Assembly: GCA_900471605.1 (NCBI GenBank)
Contig: UCEY01000058.1
Coordinates: forward strand, 1 to 36,434
Source: Hyphomicrobiales bacterium
Lineage (GTDB): Bacteria > Pseudomonadota > Alphaproteobacteria > Rhizobiales > Rhizobiaceae
Direction: 5' to 3'
Length of the DNA: 36,434 bases
The notes beneath the pieces were generated by a model, which did no database searches, had not been told where the DNA came from, and worked only from the letters and a program-made list of their open reading frames with translations. Shown piece by piece: positions 1-6,531 of this stretch (the stretch's first letter is position 1; the number at the start of each line of letters is the position of its first letter). A program made the translations under genes and the position numbers.

Positions 1-129
1 TTTCCCACCACCGCCACCGCCACCGCCGCCGCCACGCCGCCGCACTTCGTCGTCGATCAGATCGAAATAGCTCGGCAGCCTTCGGCCTTGCAGCCTAGAC
101 TTCGAGCGAGGTCTGGACGGCTCGTTCAT
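1..129 (-). CDS. Start of a gene running off the left edge, glycine-rich near its N-terminus (relaxase or accessory mobilisation protein?)
   Basis: An open frame of 43 codons begins at an ATG at 129-127 and stays open to the window edge. A good ribosome site (AGGAAA) lies 4 bases before the ATG, and the start overlaps the end of the preceding gene by 35 bases in another frame, as is common in tight operons. The visible protein is rich in Arg and Lys at first, then has the acidic segment FDLIDDEV, then RRR, then an uninterrupted run of about nine glycines. The product is not identifiable from 43 residues. The upstream genes (ParA-like, RHH, small accessory protein) make a mobilisation protein such as a relaxase a reasonable guess, but that is context only. 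Confidence 0.5.
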   Translation of the reverse strand, partial: MNEPSRPRSKSRLQGRRLPSYFDLIDDEVRRRGGGGGGGGGGK

Positions 130-496
130 CACGTTTCCTGATCAAGTCAACGATGTAGGACGACGGCCGGACAAAGGCCGCATCGCGGATTGCATCGAGA
201 GCGCCCATGACCTCGTCGAGCTTGTGCGCGATCGCATTGGTGCTCCCTGAATGTCCGCCCTGCTCGCGGAGAAACGCCTCGTTGCGAAAAGCAAGTTCGC
301 GCAGAAATTGGTGTATGTACGCCAATTGCCGGTCGTGTTCGTCGAGCATCGCCGGAACGTGCATGATCTCCCTGGTGACGATCAGCTTTGCGACGATGTT
401 GACGGAAATCTCGAGCCGTGTAGCAAGAGCCTCGGCATTGCTTAAAACGTGATCGGGCAGACGAAACATGACGGGTGGCTCTCGCATTTTGGTCAT
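95..496 (-). CDS. Small hypothetical protein, possible relaxosome accessory (MobC/VirD1-like position)
   Basis: This encodes 133 aa. The N-terminal part (about residues 6-45, with VMFRLPDHV and an alternating helical region) looks like a short DNA-binding or RHH-like fold. The middle is charged and helical (about 50-105). No catalytic motif is visible. Its ATG overlaps the stop of the upstream RHH gene as ATGA, so the two should be translationally coupled, and AGGGG precedes it. A second in-frame ATG lies three codons later. Position between a ParA/RHH pair and a probable mobilisation gene suggests a DNA-processing accessory role. I do not recognise the family with certainty. Confidence 0.6.
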   Translation of the reverse strand: MTKMREPPVMFRLPDHVLSNAEALATRLEISVNIVAKLIVTREIMHVPAMLDEHDRQLAYIHQFLRELAFRNEAFLREQGGHSGSTNAIAHKLDEVMGALDAIRDAAFVRPSSYIVDLIRKRDERAVQTSLEV

Positions 497-897
497 AGTC
501 CCCTCGCCGTCAGCGCCTCGATAATGAGCCTGTGCGTCGCCGACGACAGTTGCTCGTGGCGTTCCAACGAGACCCGGAAGATTTTCGTCAGCACGCCGTC
601 GTCGAGATAGAGCGATATGCGTTTTCGCTTCACGTCTGCGCCCGCTGCCGATACGCGTTCCTTCGGCGCTGATCGCCCACCACGTTGATGTTTGCTTGGA
701 CCTCGGATTTCCGGCGGCCGGGTGTCTGGAAGGATGGTTTCTTCCCGCCCCTGAGGAACATCATCAGGCATGAGCGTATCGAGATCGATATTGGTCGGCA
801 TGTAGGAGGTCGCAGTTTCCGCGACGTCATTCGCCTGGCCTTCTCTGGATCGGGCTAGGGCGAGAATATTTCCTGCCGGCGTTCTTTCCCTCGACAT
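493..897 (-). CDS. Ribbon-helix-helix-type DNA-binding protein (ParB-like or VirC2-like partner of ParA)
   Basis: This encodes 134 aa. The first 85 residues are low-complexity, rich in Pro, Asp and Arg, and probably disordered. The C-terminal 45 residues start with KRKRISLYLDD, a beta strand followed by two helices ending ATHRLIIEALTARGL, which is the usual ribbon-helix-helix layout. It starts 4 bases after the stop of the ParA-like gene and its stop overlaps the next start (ATGA), so the three genes form one unit. ParA plus RHH pairs occur both in plasmid partition and, as VirC1/VirC2, in T-DNA and plasmid mobilisation. The sequence does not settle which applies here. Confidence 0.65.
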   Translation of the reverse strand: MSRERTPAGNILALARSREGQANDVAETATSYMPTNIDLDTLMPDDVPQGREETILPDTRPPEIRGPSKHQRGGRSAPKERVSAAGADVKRKRISLYLDDGVLTKIFRVSLERHEQLSSATHRLIIEALTARGL

Positions 898-901
898 GAT
901 C

Positions 902-1651
902 TCAAGCCGCCTCCGCCTGAAGAAGGCCGATGAACTCGTTATTGATCCTCTTCACGAGATCAATCGCGTCGAGCACACTTTCCGACGCTCGGCGCTTGGC
1001 CGACGGCGTCAGGGAGGGATTGTTCTCGATGCTGGCAAGCTTGGAATAGAGCGAGCCAAAGCCGGCACCGACGTCACTGAAGTGGTTGCTTTTCCGGACG
1101 ACTGTCTCGACCATGGGAATCCTACCGCTCGTCAGGATCGCGTGAACCTCGGGTAGCGAGCGGTTGTGCTTGAGGGCGATCATGTCGACATAGTTCCAGA
1201 TCGCAGCATAAGGGATCGGTCCCCGACCCCGTTTCCTCGAGATCTCGTTCAGAATCGTCGCCACCTTTATAGCCGACGTCGCGGCGGTCGGTTCCGGGAT
1301 GACCGGTATGAGGATCGCGTCGCACTCGTGGTAGACGTCGATAGCGCGCTGGTGCACATAGCCGCCGACATCGTAGATCCGAATATCAGCCTCGGGAGCA
1401 TTGTCGAGCCGATCCCGAAACCGGTCTGCAGGAGCAACTCGCAAATGCAGCAGCGTCCCATCCGTCGGCAGCAATCCCCGCTTCATTGAAACATTGTACC
1501 AGCGCGTGGCTGATTCCTGCTCATCGCAATCGATCAACAGCGTCCTGTGTCCCTGTTGGGCAAACTCCGCTGCAAGATTGACGTTGAGAGTCGATTTCCC
1601 GGCGCCGCCCTTGAAGGTCGAAATGGCAAGCGAGAGCGGTTTTGCTGTCAT
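902..1651 (-). CDS. ParA/MinD-family ATPase, VirC1-like size
   Basis: This encodes 249 aa. A deviant Walker A motif, KGGAGKST, lies at residues 14-21 with the signature lysine K14. LLIDCDEQ at 38-45 forms the A'-type aspartate strand, and YDVGG near 95 fits the Walker B region. There is no N-terminal DNA-binding extension, so it belongs with the short ParA/VirC1/Soj group and not with RepA of repABC. The ATG at 1651 was chosen because GTGAGGAA precedes it; a longer frame to 1837 has no support. Such ATPases position plasmids or recruit relaxosomes to the cell pole. It heads a unit with the RHH and accessory genes. Confidence 0.85.
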   Translation of the reverse strand: MTAKPLSLAISTFKGGAGKSTLNVNLAAEFAQQGHRTLLIDCDEQESATRWYNVSMKRGLLPTDGTLLHLRVAPADRFRDRLDNAPEADIRIYDVGGYVHQRAIDVYHECDAILIPVIPEPTAATSAIKVATILNEISRKRGRGPIPYAAIWNYVDMIALKHNRSLPEVHAILTSGRIPMVETVVRKSNHFSDVGAGFGSLYSKLASIENNPSLTPSAKRRASESVLDAIDLVKRINNEFIGLLQAEAA

Positions 1652-1774
1652 CGAATTCCTCACCGTTTTGGGGAACGAATGTCGGCGCCGCGGCCAGCGG
1701 GTCAGAAGACATAAGCCTACGGCCGACGCGTATGAAGCCAGGGACACCAGCTTCGCGTCACCCCACGCACAAAC

Positions 1775-1796
1775 GCCTGAAATCCTACTTTCAGGC
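1775..1796 (-). terminator. Perfect 8-bp stem hairpin between the membrane protein gene and the ParA gene
   Basis: GCCTGAAA (1775-1782) and TTTCAGGC (1789-1796) are exact inverted repeats with a 6-nt loop. The hairpin lies 13 bases beyond the stop of the 126-aa membrane protein and about 120 bases upstream of the ParA start. Reading leftward it is followed by GTTTGTGCG, a weak T-tract, so a terminator is the simplest reading. A hairpin in front of mobilisation genes could also belong to an origin of transfer. No known nick-site sequence was recognised. Confidence 0.45.
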
Positions 1797-1808
1797 CCGA
1801 AGCTTCCG

Positions 1809-2189
1809 TTAGAGCAGTCCGCGCTGCCGCGCCGCAATCAGTTCGTCGTTCAGTCGCATCGTCTCCCGCTCGCGTGCTGCATCGGCGATCGGATCCCTCC
1901 CCGGCCAAAATCCCAGAAGCGGCAGGAAAAGGAGCACAACGAAGGTGATCGTCGCAGCCTTGAACCAGGAAGACCGGTCATAGAGGTCCGCAGCCCACTG
2001 CCACAGCGCCTCGGTCCACTCTGCCGGAAGGAACGCATACGAAAATGTCAAGGCAATCGCGTAGCCCACGAAGGCCGCCACCAAAAGGCAAGCCGCCGCC
2101 ACCAGCAAAAAGTTCGCTATCAAGATCAAGAACCACGCCGCCCGGAACGGAAACGCCAAGGTTCTGAGCCCCTTTCGATGCACCACCAT
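1809..2189 (-). CDS. Small inner-membrane protein of unknown function
   Basis: This encodes 126 aa. A long hydrophobic stretch at about residues 18-50 could be one long or two short membrane helices. A second segment lies at about 78-96. An acidic/aromatic loop of about 25 residues (EWTEALWQWAADLYD) separates them and the C-terminal 30 residues are charged. GGAGA lies about 10 bases upstream of the ATG at 2189. The gene diverges from the SNase-like operon, with the 2256-2275 palindrome between them, so the two may share regulation. No family was recognised. Confidence 0.6.
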   Translation of the reverse strand: MVVHRKGLRTLAFPFRAAWFLILIANFLLVAAACLLVAAFVGYAIALTFSYAFLPAEWTEALWQWAADLYDRSSWFKAATITFVVLLFLPLLGFWPGRDPIADAARERETMRLNDELIAARQRGLL

Positions 2190-2255
2190 CTGCTTGTCTC
2201 CACATACGAAATCGAGCGTCCAGAAAACGCTACCTCAACTCTAATGGAATTCCAG

Positions 2256-2275
2256 ACTTGCACTACAGTACAAGT
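2256..2275. promoter_or_regulatory. 20-bp imperfect palindrome between divergent genes (probable operator)
   Basis: The sequence ACTTG-N10-CAAGT is part of a 20-bp palindrome in which 16 bases are symmetric (core ACTTGYACTRYAGTRCAAGT). A -35-like TTGCAC at 2258-2263 sits inside it. CATGAT, a possible -10, follows after 17 bases at 2281-2286. A dimeric repressor bound here would cover that promoter. This also argues that the next gene starts at 2302 or 2317 and not at the ATG at 2278. The bound protein is unknown; the XRE-type protein at 4709-5047 is one candidate. Confidence 0.55.
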
Positions 2276-2316
2276 TTGTGCATGATCAAGCAAGTCAACA
2301 GATGACGGATGCGAAC

Positions 2317-2997
2317 ATGAACCATGGCGCATGGCGACCCACTCGCCCCCACTTTTGGACCCTTGTCGGTTTTTTGATCGCTCTGCCAGTGGCCGCACGG
2401 GCCGACTCGATTGCGGAGTTCGTCAGCTCCTATCAGGAGGCCTACGCCCGAGGGCAAGATCTGACCCCCGGGTCACAGACGGGAATAGATACGATGTGGC
2501 TTGCAACACGGCTCGACCTGGGAAGAGCCAGCCCGAAGGCCACGCTGAGCGACAGCGCGTTTCTCGCTGATGATGGCACGGTTGTCAGGCTGGCCGGGGT
2601 GCAAGGCTGCCTTTCGACCGGCCGAATAGAATTTGCGGGTGTGGTAGCGACATGCTCCATGATCTCGCTTGCCGGGATGACCGCTGTTCTTGACGAGGCG
2701 AAGGCAAGTGCCGGCAATGCGTTCCCCTTCCATGACTTGGGCCGGAATCCCGGCCAGCCAACCGTGCGTTTCGCGGAGTGCTTTTTCATGAAGGACGGTG
2801 CGGTGCAGTCGCTCTCGGAAGCGCTCATCGCCAAGGGCGTGGCGTTCGCCTCTCGTGACGGTGCGGGCCGACCGGTCTTTCCGGAATATGCGCGCGCTGA
2901 AGGCGCCGCACGAAGCTCAAGAGCCGGGATCTGGGCAAACGACCATTTCGTGCATCCCTACGGTGAGCGCTGTCGCGCAAATCCAGCAATGCACTGA
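2317..2997 (+). CDS. Exported SNase-fold protein 1 of 3, catalytic residues absent
   Basis: This encodes 226 aa from the ATG at 2317; in-frame ATGs at 2302 and 2278 are alternatives. The start at 2317 gives a clear signal peptide (hydrophobic 13-25, cleavage near AARA-DS) and leaves room for the promoter. Residues about 75-220 follow the staphylococcal nuclease (thermonuclease) fold: RLAGVQGCL at 91-99, then a late SEALIAKGVAFA helix and an AEGAARSSRAGIWAN ending typical of the family. Where active enzymes have D40 and E43 (RLAGIDAPE), this one has Gln and Leu, so nuclease activity is unlikely. C98 and C113 may form a disulfide. The stop shares one base with the next start. Confidence 0.7.
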   Translation: MNHGAWRPTRPHFWTLVGFLIALPVAARADSIAEFVSSYQEAYARGQDLTPGSQTGIDTMWLATRLDLGRASPKATLSDSAFLADDGTVVRLAGVQGCLSTGRIEFAGVVATCSMISLAGMTAVLDEAKASAGNAFPFHDLGRNPGQPTVRFAECFFMKDGAVQSLSEALIAKGVAFASRDGAGRPVFPEYARAEGAARSSRAGIWANDHFVHPYGERCRANPAMH

Positions 2998-3647
2998 TGC
3001 GGATCGGAACCTTCATGCTGCTTTCCACGATCACCGTTTCGGGCCTTTATGCGGGCATCACCATCATGCCGATATTTGCCGGTGCGGAACTTAACCAGAC
3101 GCGGCATGCCTTGCCCCCAGTCGTTCCCGTTCAGGCATCGCAAGCCGAACGCACGGCAGCCGTTGAGGGGGATCGTGCTCCATCCGAATTCGCGCCATTC
3201 CCTGCGAAAGCGCAGTTCGAGACCGGTGACACCTGGGTCTCCGGCGGTAGGCGGTATCGCCTCTATGGCCTGCAGGCATGCCTGCGCGGGACCAGCATCA
3301 CTCTTTCCGGCGGCGCTGTCCGGGATTGCGGAGAACTCAACGTGATCATGACGCAGGCCATGATCAGGGACGCGAGACCCGTCTGTACGAACATGAAGTA
3401 CATCGACCGCAACAATCTCGTCGTTGCGTGCCAGACGACCGCAGGGCGGTATCGCTACGATCTGGCGACCTATTTGATCGCTCAGGGCTGGGGATTTGCG
3501 GCGGTCGACGGCGCCGGACATTTGATCGTTCCAGGCTACAGGATCGCCGAGGAAAGCGCGCGCGCGGCGCAGGCAGGTCTTTGGGCGTATCCGGACATGC
3601 CGCATCCGGTCACCATCCTCACGCAGCAAGTTGGAGCGTCGCGATGA
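2997..3647 (+). CDS. Exported SNase-fold protein 2 of 3, catalytic residues absent
   Basis: This encodes 216 aa. The N-terminus has one hydrophobic segment (about 4-29), either a signal peptide or a membrane anchor, followed by a Pro/Ala-rich linker to about residue 70. The SNase-like domain covers about 75-205. RLYGLQACL at 88-96 matches RLAGVQGCL of the upstream paralogue, again with Gln and Leu in place of the catalytic Asp and Glu, and with a second Cys at 111. The ending (AEESARAAQAGLWAYP) also matches. The start at 2997 overlaps the previous stop (TGATG) and the end overlaps the next start. The gene is a diverged tandem duplicate. Confidence 0.7.
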   Translation: MRIGTFMLLSTITVSGLYAGITIMPIFAGAELNQTRHALPPVVPVQASQAERTAAVEGDRAPSEFAPFPAKAQFETGDTWVSGGRRYRLYGLQACLRGTSITLSGGAVRDCGELNVIMTQAMIRDARPVCTNMKYIDRNNLVVACQTTAGRYRYDLATYLIAQGWGFAAVDGAGHLIVPGYRIAEESARAAQAGLWAYPDMPHPVTILTQQVGASR

Positions 3648-4267
3648 AAGCCGCCGCCCTCACGATGATATTGCTCGCAGTCACCCAGACGGCATCGCTT
3701 GGGCAAGGCCGTCCGACTGATGTGCCGCGCCAGATTTACGGCAAGGTACAGATCATCGACGGCAGAACATTCGAGTTTATTAAGAGCCGTCAGGTCGTCC
3801 GGCTCGCGGGCTATGAAACCCCTCGCCTGGAGCAGACGGCGACGAGCGAAAGCGTGACGTGGCCGGCCGGGCAGGTGTCACGTGCCTGGATGATCCTTCG
3901 AACGCTTGGCCAGAACGTCAATTGCACGCCGATCGGCCGGGACGCCAACAAGGTTCTAATCGCCCATTGCTTTGTCGGTGAAACGAACCTGGCCGCGACG
4001 GCGATCGCGGAAGGCATTGGCTACGCCTTCAACTATCGCAATGAACCCCAAGTCCCCGCCTATTTCGATATCGAGCGAAAGGCCCGCGGTTTAGGTTTCG
4101 GTGTCTGGTCGTCGCCGGACCTGCTGCCTCCATGGCTGTACACCGCGTCGACGGCGAATGACGGACTGTCCGATAGGCTTTCATCGGAATCCGACCGGGT
4201 CCTACCGTTGCCCTTACCGGTCACCCCAGACAGTACCGTGACCCTTACGAACACGCATGGAGGTTGA
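3644..4267 (+). CDS. Exported SNase-fold protein 3 of 3, changed active site
   Basis: This encodes 207 aa from the ATG at 3644, which overlaps the previous stop (ATGA). A signal peptide spans about 1-20. The SNase domain (about 30-165) is closer to the classical family than its two neighbours. It has IDGRTF at 38-43, where the nuclease has IDGDT, and RLAGYETPR at 53-61, where active enzymes have RLAGIDAPE. The calcium-ligand Asp21 is thus Arg, Asp40 is Glu and Glu43 is Arg. The helix ATAIAEGIGYAF and the ending ERKARGLGFGVW fit the family. A disordered Ser/Pro/Thr tail of about 40 residues follows. It is probably a binding or structural protein. Confidence 0.75.
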   Translation: MKAAALTMILLAVTQTASLGQGRPTDVPRQIYGKVQIIDGRTFEFIKSRQVVRLAGYETPRLEQTATSESVTWPAGQVSRAWMILRTLGQNVNCTPIGRDANKVLIAHCFVGETNLAATAIAEGIGYAFNYRNEPQVPAYFDIERKARGLGFGVWSSPDLLPPWLYTASTANDGLSDRLSSESDRVLPLPLPVTPDSTVTLTNTHGG

Positions 4268-4582
4268 ATGAAACGCTTCTCCCGACTCTTCGCCGTGGTG
4301 GCGTTTCTGCTGACCGTCGCTCCGCCCGCAATCAGCGCGCAAGACGGCCCCACCCAGAAACAGATTGAAGAGCGCGATCCGGACTTTTGCGGAGCGGGCG
4401 GCGCTGGCTGCGATCCGCCGAACGTGCAGCAATGGAAAGCGGCCGGCAACAGGCTTGCGGACCTATCGGCGGCCGACCTCAGCCAATACGCCTACGCCTG
4501 CGCGAAACATCCTGAATGGAAGAAGGAGTGCGAAACCGATCCGGTCGCCATCCTGAAGCGTCTTGGAATCGAGGGATATTGA
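4268..4582 (+). CDS. Small exported cysteine-containing protein
   Basis: This encodes 104 aa. The signal peptide (KRFSR, then a hydrophobic core to about 23, then AISAQD) predicts export. The mature part carries four cysteines (near 41, 48, 78 and 87 in DFCG, AGCDPP, YACAK, KKECE), which suggests two disulfides in the periplasm. The ATG follows the preceding stop with no gap, and GGAGG lies 5 bases upstream, so expression with the SNase-fold genes is expected. No family was recognised. Linkage suggests a partner of the pseudo-nuclease set. Confidence 0.65.
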   Translation: MKRFSRLFAVVAFLLTVAPPAISAQDGPTQKQIEERDPDFCGAGGAGCDPPNVQQWKAAGNRLADLSAADLSQYAYACAKHPEWKKECETDPVAILKRLGIEGY

Positions 4583-4785
4583 TGTCGTCGATGAGAACGT
4601 CCAGCAAAGGAGCACTGATCTCCGCCGCGCCGGCTTTCATCATTGGAACGGCCGGCGAATACGCCATCAACGAACTCGGTCGACGCGGTGGCCGCGACGG
4701 CGCTAGGATCACGGCGTCTCGGCAGCTTTCTTCTTTTTTAGGCGTGTTTTCCAGACCGCAATCAGCGGGAGATCGGCTTCCGTGA
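4582..4785 (+). CDS. Short hypothetical protein at the operon end
   Basis: This encodes 67 aa. The ATG at 4582 overlaps the previous stop (TGATG) and GAGGG lies 7-8 bases upstream, which favours real translation. Residues about 10-30 (ALISAAPAFIIGTAGEYAI) are moderately hydrophobic and the rest is basic. The last 77 bases overlap the convergent XRE-type gene, so the 3' part may be a readthrough fusion or a truncated former gene. The function is unknown. Confidence 0.4.
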   Translation: MSSMRTSSKGALISAAPAFIIGTAGEYAINELGRRGGRDGARITASRQLSSFLGVFSRPQSAGDRLP

Positions 4786-5047
4786 CCTTGAGCAAATTCT
4801 CCCCATCGACGTTCCACGCTCGCTGCATCTTGTCGAGGGTCGACAGCTTGACGTCACCCATCGCGCGAGCCAGGCGCGATATGTATGCCTCATCCACGCC
4901 GAGCTGCTCTGCCAGCACCCTGTTCTTCACGTCACGCTCAGCCTTCAACCGCTCGATGCCGATTGCGAGCCTTTCCTGGAACGTCAGTGCCTCTAATGAG
5001 GCCATATCGACGGGTTCGACCGGAATGTCGCGTTTCATACGAGGCAT
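4709..5047 (-). CDS. Small XRE/Cro-type helix-turn-helix regulator
   Basis: This encodes 112 aa from the ATG at 5047, chosen because GGAAGG lies 7 bases upstream; the longer frame to 5170 has no such site. Residues about 24-85 form a helical Cro/CI-type domain, with NRVLAEQLGVDEAYISRLARA as helices 2 and 3 and a following LSTLDKMQRAW helix. The C-terminus ends in a KKKK-containing basic tail. No effector or dimerisation domain is present. It converges on the SNase-fold operon and may control it through the palindrome at 2256-2275; that link is inference. Confidence 0.7.
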   Translation of the reverse strand: MPRMKRDIPVEPVDMASLEALTFQERLAIGIERLKAERDVKNRVLAEQLGVDEAYISRLARAMGDVKLSTLDKMQRAWNVDGENLLKVTEADLPLIAVWKTRLKKKKAAETP

Positions 5048-5435
5048 TGAACACCTTCCTTGGCCGCGGATACTGCTGATCCACGACAGACGGACATGCC
5101 AACAAGATGACGACAGAGCACACCTCGTCTTTGGAGCCGCAATATCCTCGACAGCCTCTTGCTCATTCAATACTCGATATCGACTGGTAACCTCTACGAC
5201 TAAGCGTAAACCGATTGTTGCCCATCTCTCACGTTGGGCAGTTTACAACTTCGTTACGCCTTACACCTACACCGCTACGATCAGCCGGTGCAAGAGCACT
5301 GGTGACGGCTTGCTGTCCGCATGGCGGCCGCCAAGCAGCCGGCCCCTGAGATGGCATGCGTGGGGTCGGGCGACAGATTGACGTCACGTCGCTGCCACGA
5401 GCCCACGCCGGCCGTCCTTTCGCTCCGTCGCGATC
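5048..5435. other. Intergenic segment with no convincing gene
   Basis: These 388 bases separate the plasmid-type genes on the left from the catabolic ABC operon on the right. Short frames across it have no ribosome site and no recognisable protein. It holds the nested inverted repeats at 5186-5259 and a perfect 12-bp palindrome TGGCGGCCGCCA at 5322-5333. The regulator start at 5047 should have its promoter here. Confidence 0.5.
5186..5259. repeat. Nested inverted repeats
   Basis: Four arm pairs surround one centre near 5229: GGTAAC (5186-5191) with GTTAC (5253-5257), GCGTAA (5204-5209) with TTACGC (5254-5259), GTAAAC (5206-5211) with GTTTAC (5241-5246), and TGCCCA (5219-5224) with TGGGCA (5235-5240). 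The spacing differs on the two sides, so it is not one simple hairpin. It could be a multi-site operator for the adjacent regulator, or a recombination or transfer site. No T-tract marks it as a terminator. Confidence 0.4.
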
Positions 5436-6500
5436 CTATCTGGTGATGACGAAGACGGCGTCCGGCATCCAGCTGATGCAGCATTCCTCGCCTTCCTTGA
5501 TGATCACCACATCGGCGCCGAGCACCCTGACGCGCATCGGAATATCTCCTGCCCGACCGATCACGAGTGCATTGTCGCCGTAGTTGACGATCGTCTCGAC
5601 GACCATGCGAACATTCTTGCGGCCGTCGATCGGGTTGCGCGACAGCTTGATATGTTCCGGGCGGATCAGCAGCGTCACCTTCTGGCCGTCGGCAAGAACG
5701 TCGGTGCTCGCATAGTCGAAAGCACCCAGTGTGGGACTTTCAGCCGTTCCGGCCACCGCGCTGGCGATGGTCGCCGGGATCAGGTTGCTCTCGCCGATAA
5801 AGGCGGCGACAAAGGATGTCTGCGGGCGATGATAGATATCCAGTGGTGCTGCGGCCTGTTCGATCCCGCCTTTCTCGAAGACCACGATGCGATCGGACAT
5901 CGACATGGCTTCCGACTGGTCGTGGGTGACAAAGATGGTCGTCACGCCGAGGCTGCGCTGGATGCGCTTGATTTCGATCTGCATCTGCTCGCGCAGGTTC
6001 TTGTCGAGCGCACCGAGCGGCTCGTCGAGCAGAAGCAGCGAGGGTTCGAAGACCAGTGCGCGGGCAAGTGCGACCCGCTGCTGCTGGCCGCCGGACAGTT
6101 CCTTCGGATGGCGATGGCCGAAACCCTTGAGGCCGACGAGCGACAGCATGTCTTCTGCCCGCCTCAGGCCCTGCGAGCGGCTGACACCGCGCATCTGCAG
6201 CGGGAAATAGACGTTTTCGACCGCCGTCTTGTGCGGAAACAAGGCGTAGTTCTGGAACACGATGCCGATATTGCGCTCATGCGGGGCAAGCTGGGAGATC
6301 GACTGCCCGCCGATCTCGACGGATCCCCCGCTCGCCTTTTCAAAACCGGCAATGATCATCAGGGTAGTCGTCTTGCCCGAGCCGCTCGGCCCCAGGAAAG
6401 TCACGAACTCTCCCTTATCGACCGACAGGCTGACATCGTCGAGCGCCGTGAAATGCCCGTAGGTCTTGGTGATGTTGGAGAGTTGCAGGTAGTTCGTCAT
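5436..6500 (-). CDS. ABC importer ATPase, polyamine/opine (PotA) type
   Basis: This encodes 354 aa, normal for the CUT1/PotA group. Walker A is GPSGSGKTT (37-45), the Q-loop Gln is at 83, the signature LSGGQQQR is at 135-142, Walker B is LLLLDE (155-160) and the switch His is H193. The C-terminal 110 residues form the TOBE domain found in importers of this type, ending WMPDAVFVITR. It energises uptake through the two permeases immediately upstream. It is the last gene of the minus-strand operon that begins with the IclR regulator at 13519. Substrate cannot be read from the ATPase. Confidence 0.92.
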   Translation of the reverse strand: MTNYLQLSNITKTYGHFTALDDVSLSVDKGEFVTFLGPSGSGKTTTLMIIAGFEKASGGSVEIGGQSISQLAPHERNIGIVFQNYALFPHKTAVENVYFPLQMRGVSRSQGLRRAEDMLSLVGLKGFGHRHPKELSGGQQQRVALARALVFEPSLLLLDEPLGALDKNLREQMQIEIKRIQRSLGVTTIFVTHDQSEAMSMSDRIVVFEKGGIEQAAAPLDIYHRPQTSFVAAFIGESNLIPATIASAVAGTAESPTLGAFDYASTDVLADGQKVTLLIRPEHIKLSRNPIDGRKNVRMVVETIVNYGDNALVIGRAGDIPMRVRVLGADVVIIKEGEECCISWMPDAVFVITR

Positions 6501-6531
6501 CGGAAGTCCTTGGGGAGCCCTTCGGGGGTGT

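Noticed and set aside
1..60. Triplet repeats as a CRISPR or satellite array
   Set aside because: Units are 3 bases with no spacers, and the tract is explained by a glycine run in an open frame.
902..1837. Longer ParA start at 1837, or assignment as RepA of repABC
   Set aside because: The added 62 residues have no family pattern and overlap a hairpin. RepB and RepC are absent, and the protein is shorter than RepA.
1401..2285. Plus-strand open frame of 294 codons over the ParA start and the membrane-protein gene
   Set aside because: It has no recognisable domain and runs through the intergenic hairpin and palindrome. The minus-strand genes have ribosome sites and family motifs.
5322..5333. 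TGGCGGCCGCCA palindrome as a terminator
   Set aside because: It has no loop and no T-tract. In GC-rich DNA a 12-bp palindrome is only mildly unusual.
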